In this document: positions 1 through 10,635 of the stretch, piece after piece
How positions within the stretch are numbered: the first letter of the stretch is position 1
Layout of the letters: each line of letters begins with the position of its first letter
Program-made: the position numbers and the translations under genes
Origin: Anditalea andensis
GTDB lineage: Bacteria > Bacteroidota > Bacteroidia > Cytophagales > Cyclobacteriaceae
Direction of reading: 5' to 3'
DNA: 64,000 nucleotides
Assembly (NCBI RefSeq): GCF_000714815.1
Contig: NZ_JMIH01000022.1
Location: 310,001 to 374,000, forward strand
The notes under the pieces: generated by a model
Databases searched by the model: none
What the model saw: the letters and a program-made list of their open reading frames with translations, nothing else
What the model was told of the DNA's origin: nothing

Positions 1-87
1 GGTTTTGAACTTTTAGAAGAGCAAAAAGTATTGGCGCATGAAAGCGGCTTTGATGGGTTCTACATAGCAAAACTCAGGAAAAAATAG
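1..87 (+). CDS. C-terminus of an RsmB/NOP-like rRNA methyltransferase (partial)
   Basis: The window opens inside a reading frame that stops at TAG 85-87. The visible 28 residues end in GFDGFYIAKLRKK, which resembles the conserved C-terminal strand (DGFF-A-LRK) of RsmB/Sun/NOP2-type SAM-dependent 16S rRNA cytosine-5 methyltransferases. Only this tail is present, so the assignment rests on one short motif. The catalytic cysteines and SAM site lie upstream of the window. Confidence 0.5.
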   Translation, partial: GFELLEEQKVLAHESGFDGFYIAKLRKK

Positions 88-342
88 TTAATAGAAGCCC
101 TATTGGTAATACAAAGGAATACCTTTTTTGAAAAAATGTTGGTCTTTATACCCTTCATTTTGCGGGATAAACAATCCGAATATATATTGTTCTTTTGAAA
201 TTAAAGATAGCGTGCATGTATATGTACGCTATCTTTGTTTCTAGGGGTAAAAATTTTGCGTCCTTATGATCAAATTATTTTTTGGTGTTTTAAGAAGATA
301 TTTCATTCCATATCTTTATATTTATTTTAAAAAAAATTGGTC

Positions 343-804
343 ATGGATTTGGATCTGGTTTTTTCTATTGCCAGTGCTTTGGCACTGATTAGCTGGGTAG
401 TCTTGTTTGTTTTTTATGAGAATCCTGTCATTTATCCGGTCCTATTATCCGGTGTAATCTTTTTTTTAGCGGTTCTATACCTTTATTTTATTTCTGTGGG
501 TTTAACGGAGGGTGGAGAAGGGGGCTTTGGAAGTTTGGATGATGTTCGTCAGCTATTTGACAGTGACCATGCCCTTCTAGCAGGATGGATACATTATCTG
601 GTCTTTGATTTATTTGTCGGCATGTGGATGGCTAATGATACTTTTATTCTAAAAATAAATAAATGGCTCCTCCTGCCATGTCTGTTTTTTACTTTTATGA
701 TGGGGCCTGTAGGACTATTGTTATACCTGATCGTCAGGGCCATCAGAATCGGAAAGTTTACCCAATATCCTTTTTTCAGGAAATCCAAGAAACAGTTAAT
801 TTAA
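343..804 (+). CDS. ABA4-like (DUF4281) integral membrane protein
   Basis: A hydrophobic protein of about 153 residues with four predicted membrane segments (roughly residues 5-25, 30-50, 85-105 and 112-135). The block DSDHALLAGWIHYLVFDLF is the signature of the ABA4-like/DUF4281 family. In plants ABA4 is needed for neoxanthin synthesis; the bacterial role is unknown, although carotenoid-linked or membrane roles are often suspected. I start at ATG 343; a TTG two codons earlier (337) is an alternative. It lies 4 bp before another membrane protein gene, so the two are probably co-transcribed. Confidence 0.7.
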   Translation: MDLDLVFSIASALALISWVVLFVFYENPVIYPVLLSGVIFFLAVLYLYFISVGLTEGGEGGFGSLDDVRQLFDSDHALLAGWIHYLVFDLFVGMWMANDTFILKINKWLLLPCLFFTFMMGPVGLLLYLIVRAIRIGKFTQYPFFRKSKKQLI

Positions 805-808
805 ACAT

Positions 809-1594
809 ATGTTTATGCTATTTCTAGAAAAGAATGCTGCTAGTATATTTATGGGCAAACTATTCTGGAGAAACCGGTTACTTGCTTATTTTGGAGCGGT
901 AAATTTTATGGTTTTTGGGCTATTGCTTATGATTGCTCTCCTGGATCACCGGACTTTTCTAGGTGTCAATTTATGGATCAAGCCCCTAAAATTCAGTTTA
1001 TCTATAGGTGTTTTTAGCTGGACAATGGCTTGGCTGCTGCATTACCTCCCCCAAAAAAAGGTGAGGCTTATGGCATGGGGGATAGTGGTAGTATTGGGCC
1101 TAGAGCAGCTGATCATTACTTTTCAAGCCGCTTTGGGCAAAGCCTCTCATTTCAATGAATCCACTCTCTTTGATGGAGTATTGTTTGGAGTCATGGGTGT
1201 GGCAATAGTCATAAACACATTGATCATATTTTGGGCTTTTCTGCTTTTTTTAAAACGCGACCAGCTCCCAAAAGGGTATCTATGGAGTATTAGGTTGGGT
1301 TTAGTCATATTCCTATTTGCCGGTTTAGAAGGGGTTATCATGATTGCAGTTGGAGGACATACAGTGGGAGCGCCTGATGGTGCGGAGGGGATTTTTTTTT
1401 TTAATTGGGCTCGAAAATACGGGGATCTGAGGGTTTCGCATTTTCTGGGGCTTCATGCCATACAGATTTTACCGCTATTTGCATGGAATTTTAGTCGGCA
1501 TAAGGTGAGGTTAGTAGCAGTGTTTGCGTTGATTTATTTTTTGCTGTCTGCGGGTACGCTTTGGCAGGCTTTGGCAGGCATGCCATTCATATAG
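809..1594 (+). CDS. Conserved seven-helix membrane protein, function unknown
   Basis: 261 residues, almost entirely hydrophobic, with about seven membrane segments. Recognisable blocks are DHRTFLGVNLWIKPLKFSLS near residue 48 and HFLGLHAIQILPLFAW near residue 212, with several histidines facing helix ends. I recognise this as a Bacteroidota membrane protein seen in many genomes but know no function. The start follows the stop of the ABA4-like gene by 4 bp; an in-frame ATG at 815 is also possible. Co-transcription with the ABA4-like gene suggests a shared role in the cytoplasmic membrane. Confidence 0.6.
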   Translation: MFMLFLEKNAASIFMGKLFWRNRLLAYFGAVNFMVFGLLLMIALLDHRTFLGVNLWIKPLKFSLSIGVFSWTMAWLLHYLPQKKVRLMAWGIVVVLGLEQLIITFQAALGKASHFNESTLFDGVLFGVMGVAIVINTLIIFWAFLLFLKRDQLPKGYLWSIRLGLVIFLFAGLEGVIMIAVGGHTVGAPDGAEGIFFFNWARKYGDLRVSHFLGLHAIQILPLFAWNFSRHKVRLVAVFALIYFLLSAGTLWQALAGMPFI

Positions 1595-1766
1595 TTTTTA
1601 TGCTTTGAGGATAATAGGCAATAGCTGTTCCGTATATTTCTAATTTAGCGATGGCTTTGGATTCCCAGCCTCACTTTTTAAGCTTGAAAATATCGGCATC
1701 GTATCCATAGTCATCAGCGTGTAGCAGCCAAATTTTATTCCCTTTTCCCCCATTGGGTACAGACTA
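1587..1766 (-). pseudogene. Decayed coding fragment, family unknown
   Basis: On the minus strand a frame with protein-like composition runs from about 1766 down to a TGA at 1587-1589, interrupted once by an in-frame TGA. It reads WLLHADDYGYDADIFKLK, a stop, then GWESKAIAKLEIYGTA. I see no start codon and no family match. It fills most of the gap between the membrane protein gene and guaB. It may be a gene remnant or chance; the call is tentative. Confidence 0.25.
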
Positions 1767-1789
1767 CATGTAATTAATTTTTTAACCCA

Positions 1790-1821
1790 TTGAATTTGAT
1801 ATGAAAAAGTTTGTATATTTG
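1790..1821 (+). promoter_or_regulatory. Promoter of guaB (Bacteroidota -33/-7 type)
   Basis: TTG at 1790-1792 and TATATTTG at 1814-1821 are separated by 21 bp. This matches the TTTG / TAnnTTTG pattern read by the Bacteroidota primary sigma factor. It predicts a short leader of about 30 nt before the guaB ATG. Confidence 0.6.
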
Positions 1822-1843
1822 ACGGGCAAATAGGGTTACCTAA

Positions 1844-3334
<1,491 letters not shown>

Positions 3335-3339
3335 TGACC

Positions 3340-3381
3340 AACAGCTACAGTCAAGTCTTGGCTGTAGCCTGTTCAATTTTA
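3340..3381 (+). terminator. Probable intrinsic terminator of guaB
   Basis: AACAGCTACAG (3340-3350) pairs with CTGTAG-C-CTGTT (3362-3373), with one bulged C and an 11-nt loop, followed by the T-rich CAATTTTAT. The hairpin starts 6 bp after the guaB stop and lies before the true start of the next gene. The T tract is weak. Confidence 0.45.
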
Positions 3382-3390
3382 TCCTATATT

Positions 3391-3987
3391 ATGAAAAAAG
3401 TTACGGTTTACTGCGGTTCCAATAAGGGCAAGAATTCCATATACGAAGAAGGAGCAAAGTGTTTGGCCACTGAAATGATCAGTAGGGATATGGCACTGGT
3501 CTATGGTGCTGGCAACGTGGGGCTGATGGGAATCATAGCTGACGAAATGCTAATGGCCGGTAAAACAGTATATGGCATTATACCGCAGAAACTAGTAGAT
3601 ATAGAAGTGGCTCATGTAGGCTGTACAGAGCTTACCGTAGTAGAAACCATGCGTGACCGAAAATGGCTAATGGCAGAGAAAGGAGATGGTTTTATCGCTA
3701 TGCCAGGAGGTATAGGGACTTTTGAAGAGCTTTTTGAAATCATGACCCTAAATCAGCTTGCATATATCACCAAACCTCTGGCTTTGTATAACGTAGGAGG
3801 TTATTATGACAAATTATTGGCTTTCCTACAGTTTGCAGTAGATGAAGGATTTCTCAAACAGGCCCAGCTGGATATGATTATCGTCTCGGATGATCCGGTG
3901 GCATTATTGGATAGGATGAATAATTTCCAACCGGTGTATGTAGAAAAGTGGGAAGATCTAGATTTTATCAATAAAAAAGCCGTTTAA
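3391..3987 (+). CDS. LOG-family protein (TIGR00730 Rossmann fold)
   Basis: 198 residues from ATG 3391. An upstream frame is open back to 3334 but would run through the guaB hairpin, and the family N-terminus is KKVTVYCGSN. The nucleotide-binding blocks GAGNVGLMG (near residue 46) and PGGIGTFEE (near residue 108) are the LONELY GUY signature. Characterised members hydrolyse nucleoside 5'-monophosphates to free base and ribose-5-phosphate (cytokinin-activating in plants; also bacterial AMP hydrolases). The true substrate here is unknown. A small inverted repeat AGGATA/TATCCT follows at 4001-4022. Confidence 0.85.
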   Translation: MKKVTVYCGSNKGKNSIYEEGAKCLATEMISRDMALVYGAGNVGLMGIIADEMLMAGKTVYGIIPQKLVDIEVAHVGCTELTVVETMRDRKWLMAEKGDGFIAMPGGIGTFEELFEIMTLNQLAYITKPLALYNVGGYYDKLLAFLQFAVDEGFLKQAQLDMIIVSDDPVALLDRMNNFQPVYVEKWEDLDFINKKAV

Positions 3988-4049
3988 TCAAAATTCATAT
4001 AGGATATCGATTCCCGTATCCTTCACTTTAATCACCACAAAAATATCAT

Positions 4050-6482
4050 ATGCACTTAAAGCAGTTAGCTGTTTTCTTGGTAATGTTTATGCTTCTGTCT
4101 CAACATACAAAAGCGCAGGTGCGAACAGTCACCGAGTTAAATGACCATTGGAAATTTTTTAAAGGAAAGAATGATCAGGCATACCAAAAAGACTTTAATG
4201 ATAAAAAATGGGAAGAGGTAACAGTACCCCATGACTGGGCCATATACGGTCCTTTTGATAAGGAGATAGATAAGCAGGTGGTCGCGATAGAACAAAACCA
4301 GGAAAAAATCCCTACAGAGAAAACTGGTAGGACGGGGGCTTTACCTTACATAGGAGAAGGCTGGTATCGGCAACATTTTGATCTCCCCCATTATAAGGAA
4401 GGGCAGAAAGTTATTCTACTGTTTGAGGGAGCCATGAGTGAACCCAAGATTTATTTAAACGGGGAAAAAGTAGGCGAATGGAATTATGGATACAACTATT
4501 TCTATTTTGACGTCACTGATCAGTTCGTAGGTGGAAAATCAAATACCCTGGCTGTTCACCTAAGTAATTTAGGACTGTCATCCCGATGGTATCCTGGTGC
4601 CGGTCTATACCGTAAAGTCAGTGTGATCGTAAAGAACCAAGAAAGCATAGACCAATGGGGGACCTACATTACTACTCCTCTGGTCAGTGATGAACTCGCC
4701 AAAGTTAACATAAAAACAAAAGTATCAGGGGAATCACTTCGGCTATTGACCCATATCCTGGATGCCACTGGGGATACGGTAGCATCTCAGGCATCCACCA
4801 CTCCATTTTTGAATGAGTTTGATCAGAATATTGCTGTAGAGCGCCCACATCTGTGGAGCCCGGAATCACCCTACCTGTACAGTGCCATATCACAGGTTTA
4901 TGTAGGTGAAGAACTGAAAGATGAGGTCACTACCCGTTTTGGGATAAGGGAGATTAAATATGAGCGTAACATTGGCTTCAGTCTAAATGGAGAAGTTAGG
5001 AAGTTTAAAGGGGTATGTCTGCACCATGATTTGGGACCTTTAGGTACTGCTATAAATATAGCTGCCTTAAGGAGACAAATGGTGATATTGAAAGACTTGG
5101 GAGTGGATGCTATCCGTAGCGCGCACAATATGCCGTCGTTAGAACAGCTGGAACTAGCGGATGAATTGGGATTCATGTTTGTAGCAGAGAGCTTCGATGA
5201 GTGGGCGAAACCAAAAGTTAAGAACGGTTACAACCGTTTTTTTGAAACCGATGCCGAAAAGGATGTGGTAAATTTAGTTCATGCTACACGCAACCACCCA
5301 AGTATCGTGATGTGGAGTTCTGGTAATGAAGTGCCGGACCAATGGGGATCTGAAGGGGTAAAAAGGGCTAAGTGGCTGCAGGAAATTTTTCACCGGGAAG
5401 ATGGAACCCGTCCGGTCACAGTAGGTATGGACCAAGTTAAAGCCACGATGGAATCGGGATTTGGAGCCGTACTGGATATCCCAGGGCTTAATTATCGAAC
5501 CCATCTTTATGAAGAGGCATTTGAAACTTTTCCTCAAGGCTTTATTTTAGGTTCTGAAACTGCATCCACTGTTAGTTCCCGTGGAGTATATAAGTTTCCT
5601 GTGGAAAAAGGCATAGAAAAGCAATATGATGATTTTCAAAGTTCCTCATATGATTTGGAGTATTGCAGCTGGTCTAACCTACCCGAAGATGATTTTATAT
5701 TGCAGGATGATAAGCCTTGGGTAATAGGAGAATTTGTCTGGACTGGTTTTGATTATCTGGGAGAACCCACGCCTTATGATGAAAAATGGCCTTCCCGAAG
5801 TTCATATTTCGGAATCAGCGATCTGGCCGGTCTGCCCAAGGACCGGTATTACCTCTACCGTAGCAGATGGAATACCCAGGATGAAACCCTTCACCTGCTT
5901 CCACACTGGAACTGGGAAGGAAAGGAAGGGGAAAATGTTCCTGTTTTTGTATATACGAGTTATGACAGTGCGGAGCTATTTGTCAATGGTAAAAGCCTGG
6001 GAATTCAGAAAAAACATCACGAAACACCACAGACCAGGTACCGGCTGATGTGGATGGATGTAAATTACGAGCCAGGAACTTTAAAAGTGGTAGCCTTTGG
6101 AAAAGATGGGAAGCCAGCTGCTGAAAAAGCCATTCATACTGCAGGTAAGCCTTATCAGATAGTAATGGAAGCAGATAGGACTTCCATCAAAGCAGATGGC
6201 AAAGATATTTCATTTGTAACTGTTTCTGTGGTAGACAAAGATGGCCATCCGTGCCCTACTGCTACTGATCAGCTTACATTCAAAGTGAAGGGTAAAGGAA
6301 AGTATCGGGCTGCCAGTAATGGAGATGCCACTTCTCTGGAAATGTTTCACCTGCCTACCATGAAGCTCTTTAGCGGTAAGCTAGTGGTACTCGTACAGTC
6401 CACTACCGAGCCAGGCGATATAACCCTATCAGTCGATGGGAATAACCTGAAATCTGGCACGGTTAAGTTAATTTCAGAATAA
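4050..6482 (+). CDS. Secreted glycoside hydrolase family 2 (beta-galactosidase-like)
   Basis: 810 residues with a signal peptide ending at about KAQ (residue 23), so exported to the periplasm or surface. Order: jelly-roll sugar-binding domain (about 30-200), Ig-like domain (200-300), TIM barrel (300-600), a DUF4982-like Ig domain (about 620-700) and a C-terminal Ig-like domain. The catalytic acid/base is Glu427 in WSSGNE; the likely nucleophile is Glu503 in GSETAS. These match Bacteroidota GH2 enzymes annotated as beta-galactosidases acting on plant or algal polysaccharides. No SusC/SusD pair or other carbohydrate gene is adjacent, so it is not in an obvious utilisation locus. Exact substrate uncertain. 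Confidence 0.88.
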   Translation: MHLKQLAVFLVMFMLLSQHTKAQVRTVTELNDHWKFFKGKNDQAYQKDFNDKKWEEVTVPHDWAIYGPFDKEIDKQVVAIEQNQEKIPTEKTGRTGALPYIGEGWYRQHFDLPHYKEGQKVILLFEGAMSEPKIYLNGEKVGEWNYGYNYFYFDVTDQFVGGKSNTLAVHLSNLGLSSRWYPGAGLYRKVSVIVKNQESIDQWGTYITTPLVSDELAKVNIKTKVSGESLRLLTHILDATGDTVASQASTTPFLNEFDQNIAVERPHLWSPESPYLYSAISQVYVGEELKDEVTTRFGIREIKYERNIGFSLNGEVRKFKGVCLHHDLGPLGTAINIAALRRQMVILKDLGVDAIRSAHNMPSLEQLELADELGFMFVAESFDEWAKPKVKNGYNRFFETDAEKDVVNLVHATRNHPSIVMWSSGNEVPDQWGSEGVKRAKWLQEIFHREDGTRPVTVGMDQVKATMESGFGAVLDIPGLNYRTHLYEEAFETFPQGFILGSETASTVSSRGVYKFPVEKGIEKQYDDFQSSSYDLEYCSWSNLPEDDFILQDDKPWVIGEFVWTGFDYLGEPTPYDEKWPSRSSYFGISDLAGLPKDRYYLYRSRWNTQDETLHLLPHWNWEGKEGENVPVFVYTSYDSAELFVNGKSLGIQKKHHETPQTRYRLMWMDVNYEPGTLKVVAFGKDGKPAAEKAIHTAGKPYQIVMEADRTSIKADGKDISFVTVSVVDKDGHPCPTATDQLTFKVKGKGKYRAASNGDATSLEMFHLPTMKLFSGKLVVLVQSTTEPGDITLSVDGNNLKSGTVKLISE

Positions 6483-6581
6483 AGGTCTCTTTACATAAAA
6501 ATGGCCGGCATATTTATGGTAGGAGGATAATGGCCTAGAGTAGATTAGTTGACAATTAGGGCAGAAAGCATCTGCCTATAT

Positions 6582-7208
6582 TTACAGATTCATATCCATC
6601 GCTTTCTTGAGCAATTCTACACCAGAATTCACGTCAAGTTTGAGATGGATATTTTTTCGGTGGGTTTCCACTGTAAAGATACTAAGGTTCAGGTTTTCAG
6701 CGATTTTTTTATTTCCTTCCCCATTTTTGATCATCTTTAGGATCTGCAGTTCTCTACGGGAAAGTTTATACTTTTCTTTGTATACATCCGTATAAAAGTC
6801 ATCGGTAACTTGCTTGAGGGTGTTATGAAAATTCATCACATGGCGGTTTTCAAATACTTCCTTTATGGTATAAACGAGTTCATCAGGATCAGCATCTTTG
6901 AGCACGTAAGCTTTGGCTCCTGCTTTTTGACACTTTTTATATATTTGCTTTTCCTCATACATAGTAAGTACGATGACTTTACACTTGGGACAGACTAGTG
7001 TGATTTGTTCAATCAAATCTAAGCCATCCATTCCTGGCATATTGAGGTCAGTCAGTAGGATATCAGGATCATTTGATTGGACAAAGGAAAGTACATCCTC
7101 ACCATTCTGGAATATTCCGGCTATATGGAAATTTGTTTCTATTTCTAAAAGATGGGCGATACCGCTGGCAAACATCTTGTGATCATCCACCATTACAATC
7201 TTGATCAT
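6582..7208 (-). CDS. NarL/LuxR-type response regulator (orphan)
   Basis: 208 residues. An N-terminal receiver domain (1-120) carries acidic residues Asp8/Asp9, the phospho-acceptor Asp54 (LLTDLNMPGMDG) and the conserved lysine in VLKDAD. A C-terminal LuxR-type helix-turn-helix starts at KLSRRELQILKM and continues through NLSIFTVETHRKNI. It is a DNA-binding two-component regulator. No histidine kinase is adjacent; its 3' end converges on the GH2 gene, 99 bp apart, and the gene upstream on the same strand is secDF. Partner and targets cannot be inferred. A palindrome lies about 165 bp upstream of the start. Confidence 0.9.
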   Translation of the reverse strand: MIKIVMVDDHKMFASGIAHLLEIETNFHIAGIFQNGEDVLSFVQSNDPDILLTDLNMPGMDGLDLIEQITLVCPKCKVIVLTMYEEKQIYKKCQKAGAKAYVLKDADPDELVYTIKEVFENRHVMNFHNTLKQVTDDFYTDVYKEKYKLSRRELQILKMIKNGEGNKKIAENLNLSIFTVETHRKNIHLKLDVNSGVELLKKAMDMNL

Positions 7209-7472
7209 CCTAAAAATTTATAAAATTAGTGCTCGTTTACAAGCAATATTAGTTTGATTTTATTGGCTATCCCAATATGGCTTAATAAAATTTCTTACAT
7301 ACATGACTATCTGTTGTGCTTTGACCCACCCCACAGTAAGAGCTGTCTTATTAGTGATGGTAGACGTATATAGCTTTCTTCAGAAGAAAGCTTACAGTCA
7401 TTCGTGTCATTATATAACTTATTAAAATGGTGTTCAGTTGGGCCTGGCATCTAAAAGCAAAAATCAACATGC
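7209..7472. other. Intergenic region upstream of the response regulator
   Basis: About 260 bp without a gene, between the response regulator start and the secDF terminator. It holds the palindrome at 7372-7392. I see no clear TAnnTTTG promoter in the minus orientation. Confidence 0.4.
7372..7392. repeat. 21-bp palindrome AGCTTTCTTC-a-GAAGAAAGCT
   Basis: A perfect inverted repeat (10-bp arms around one A) in the 5' region of the response regulator gene. It could be an operator or a processed hairpin. There is no T tract after it on either strand, so a terminator is less likely. Confidence 0.5.
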
Positions 7473-7501
7473 TAAAAAAAAGGCGCTGATAAATCAGCGC
7501 C
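7473..7501 (-). terminator. Intrinsic terminator of secDF
   Basis: GGCGCTGA (7482-7489) and TCAGCGCC (7494-7501) form an 8-bp GC-rich stem with loop TAAA. Read on the minus strand it is followed by eight T residues (7474-7481). It lies 28 bp after the secDF stop. Confidence 0.9.
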
Positions 7502-7528
7502 CTTATATAATTTGTCTAAATAGAATAT

Positions 7529-10498
7529 TTAAGCTACTTTTTGAGCTTCTTCAGCAGCTAATTTTTCCTGAGCTATTTCTCTTTTCATCAGATCCACGAC
7601 GATAGGGGATGCTATATATATGGACGAGTAAGTACCCACCAATACACCGATCAATAAAGCAAAGGCAAATCCTGCCAATACTTCACCGCCAAAGATCAAT
7701 AGCACTAGGACCACGATCAGCGTGGTCGCTGAGGTGATCAAAGTACGGGACATGGTCTGGTTGATGGCGTCATTGAACATGGTCACCAGTTTGGAAGTAC
7801 CCCTGTTGGAAATATTTTCCCTGATCCTGTCAAATACGATCACAGTATCATTTATAGAGTAACCTACCACCGTCAACATGGCTGCGATGAATACCTGGTC
7901 TATCTCAAAGGTAGCACCCAAGGCTGTAGCGATGGCAAATGCAGCTACCACAAATAGCGTATCATGAATCAATGCTATGATAGAAGCAAGGGAGAACTGC
8001 CATTTTCTGAATCGCAATAAGATATATAAGAAAATCGCAACCAGTGCAAAGAACATAGCTTCCAATGAGGAGTTTTTGATATCATCTGCTACCGTAGCCC
8101 CTACTTTGGAAGAGCCGATGATGGAGAAAGATTCAGCACCTATTCTTCTGCCATCTTCCACAAAAGTAAACCCTGTGATTTCAGCGATACCTTCTCTCAC
8201 GCTTCTTTCTACTTCTCTATTGGCTTCATCAGAATCCTCATTGATCAGATAAGAAGTAGTGACTTTGATGATATTATTGCCACCAAATGTTTTGGCTTCC
8301 ACAGATCCGTCAAATTTAGCATCCAGCCCGGTTTTCAGTTCAGTAGGGGTCACAGGCTCACTAAATTCTACTGTATAGGTACGGCCACCGGTAAAGTCTA
8401 CACCGAATTTTAATCCATTGATAGCAGCTATGGCCAAACCTACCACTATAATACCTGTAGATACCAGATAGGCCACTTTTCTTTTGCTCATGAAGTCGAT
8501 GTTCAGATCGCTTAATAAGTTTCTGGAGAAAGGAGTGGAAAAGGATATGGAGCTCTTATCACCTTTTTTGCTCATCCAGTAAACGATCACTCTTGTGATG
8601 AATACAGCTGAGAAGAAGGAAGAGGCTATACCTATCATCAATACGATAGCAAAACCTTTTACCGGACCCTGGCCCAAGGCATAAAGAATCGCTCCTACCA
8701 GAAAGGTAGTGACATTGGAATCGAGGATGGCACTGAAGGCTTTATTATAACCGCTGCTGATAGCCTGTAGCAGTCCAGCACCATTGCGCAACTCCTCTTT
8801 GATACGTTCAAATATCAGCACGTTAGCGTCAATCGACATACCTATGGTCAATACGATACCGGCTATACCAGGAAGGGTAAGTGATGCTCCCAGTTGGGCG
8901 AGGATACCCAGGATAAAGAAGATGTTAAACACAAGTGCTGCAATGGCGACAAATCCGCCCTTAGCAAAGTAAGCGATCATAAATAGGACTACAAGCACCA
9001 ATCCTGCTACCATAGAGTAAATACCCTGCTGCTGAGCTTCAGCACCTAATGTAGCACCGATCATAGCTTCTTCTACTATACGGGTAGGAGCTGGAAGGGT
9101 ACCTGACTTGAGTATATTAGCTAAATCTTTGGCTTCTTCTATGGTAAAGTTACCGGTGATTTCTGATTGTCCGGAAGGAATTTCGCCTTGTACGTTTGGA
9201 GCTGTATAGACATAATCATCCAATACTACCGCTATTCTTCTGCCTACGTTATCACTGGTCAGTTTTCTCCATTTTCTGGCCCCGTCAGCATTCATCTGCA
9301 TACTGACTGCCGGACGGGAATTCTGATCATAAGACTGGCGCGCATCTGTGATAACATCACCTTCCAGCGGCGCCATATCTGTGCCTCTCGGGGCTTTGAT
9401 TGCATGAAGTTCTAATAATTCCTGACCGTCTGCACGCTGAGCTTTTACCGACCACATAAACCTGACATCTCTTGGCAAGACTGATCTAATATCGTCTCTG
9501 GCAAGGATTCTATTGATGGTCACGGTATCTCTAAGATCGTAAACCAATCCATAATTAGCTTTTAACAAAGATAGCAGGGGAGAAACGTCTGAAGAGAAGT
9601 CATCCCCGTCAGCTCCCTGTGCCAATTGTCTCGCCAGGTCACTTTCTTCTTCATCACCTTCTACTTCAGTGGTGTCCGCTGGAGCCGGCTGAGTTGCCCG
9701 CTGCCCCTGTGCTTCAGCTACCAGGATAGCATTTGCTCTTTCGATGGCGTCTCCGAATTCGTTGATTTCAGCTACTTCCCAAAACTGTAATTTGGCTACA
9801 CCCTGAAGTAGGTTTCTGACCCTCTCAGGGTTATCTACACCCGGCAGTTCTATCTGAATTCTACCAGAACCCTGTATTCTCTGAATGTTAGGCTGTGCTG
9901 TACCAAACCTGTCCACACGGGTACGAAGGATATTGAAGGAACGCTCTATGGCATTTTCTACTTCAGTATCGATAAGGCTAAGTACCTCTGCATCCGTAGT
10001 CTCAAGGGATACCCGGCCTCTATTGGCGGCAGTGGCATATACGGAATTTAATTTCCTATCTCCCGCTGTTTCATTCCAGGCACTGTAAAAGATGTCTACG
10101 AACTTATCATTGCTGGTTTTGGCTCTTTCCTGTGCCAAATTTACAGCTGTATTAAATGCAGCATCTTGGCTGTTTCCAGCTAAACCTCTTACGATCTCTA
10201 CCGGAGAGACTTCCAAAGTAACGTGCATACCGCCCTGAAGGTCAAGACCCAGGCCAAGTTCTGTTTCTTTTACTTCTTGATAGGTATAGTCGGCTCCCAA
10301 AAACCTATATACCGGCAGCCTCCATACAGAGTCTAGATATGACTGCTTCTTACTGAAATCTACATTGCCCACTTCATCTGTGGCATAGGCCTCAGCGTCT
10401 CTTTGGACATTGTTTGATACAAATGTGAATGACAGATAGTACAGGCAAAGCACTGTAATGATCACTGTCAAAAACACAATGACACCTTTGTTACGCAT
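7529..10498 (-). CDS. secDF: Protein translocase subunit SecDF (fusion)
   Basis: 989 residues combining SecD and SecF, the usual arrangement in Bacteroidota. It is an integral membrane RND-type partner of SecYEG that uses proton flow to pull exported proteins outward. SecD part: TM1 at about 6-28, conserved LGLDLQGGMHVTLEV near residue 82, large periplasmic P1 domain with a low-complexity acidic insert (PADTTEVEGDEEESD), then five TMs from about residue 490. SecF part starts near residue 650 with FGVDFTGGRTY and ends in another TM bundle. It has its own terminator. Confidence 0.96.
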   Translation of the reverse strand: MRNKGVIVFLTVIITVLCLYYLSFTFVSNNVQRDAEAYATDEVGNVDFSKKQSYLDSVWRLPVYRFLGADYTYQEVKETELGLGLDLQGGMHVTLEVSPVEIVRGLAGNSQDAAFNTAVNLAQERAKTSNDKFVDIFYSAWNETAGDRKLNSVYATAANRGRVSLETTDAEVLSLIDTEVENAIERSFNILRTRVDRFGTAQPNIQRIQGSGRIQIELPGVDNPERVRNLLQGVAKLQFWEVAEINEFGDAIERANAILVAEAQGQRATQPAPADTTEVEGDEEESDLARQLAQGADGDDFSSDVSPLLSLLKANYGLVYDLRDTVTINRILARDDIRSVLPRDVRFMWSVKAQRADGQELLELHAIKAPRGTDMAPLEGDVITDARQSYDQNSRPAVSMQMNADGARKWRKLTSDNVGRRIAVVLDDYVYTAPNVQGEIPSGQSEITGNFTIEEAKDLANILKSGTLPAPTRIVEEAMIGATLGAEAQQQGIYSMVAGLVLVVLFMIAYFAKGGFVAIAALVFNIFFILGILAQLGASLTLPGIAGIVLTIGMSIDANVLIFERIKEELRNGAGLLQAISSGYNKAFSAILDSNVTTFLVGAILYALGQGPVKGFAIVLMIGIASSFFSAVFITRVIVYWMSKKGDKSSISFSTPFSRNLLSDLNIDFMSKRKVAYLVSTGIIVVGLAIAAINGLKFGVDFTGGRTYTVEFSEPVTPTELKTGLDAKFDGSVEAKTFGGNNIIKVTTSYLINEDSDEANREVERSVREGIAEITGFTFVEDGRRIGAESFSIIGSSKVGATVADDIKNSSLEAMFFALVAIFLYILLRFRKWQFSLASIIALIHDTLFVVAAFAIATALGATFEIDQVFIAAMLTVVGYSINDTVIVFDRIRENISNRGTSKLVTMFNDAINQTMSRTLITSATTLIVVLVLLIFGGEVLAGFAFALLIGVLVGTYSSIYIASPIVVDLMKREIAQEKLAAEEAQKVA

Positions 10499-10635
10499 AG
10501 TAATAAATTAAAGAAAATAATAAATTGATTGTGTGTTTTGATATATAGGTCAGAGACCTTTTTGTAAAGCGCCTATATTCAGCGCTGATAAGATGACCAT
10601 CTATTGGTGTAAAAATGGTCGGGTATGTGCTGGTG

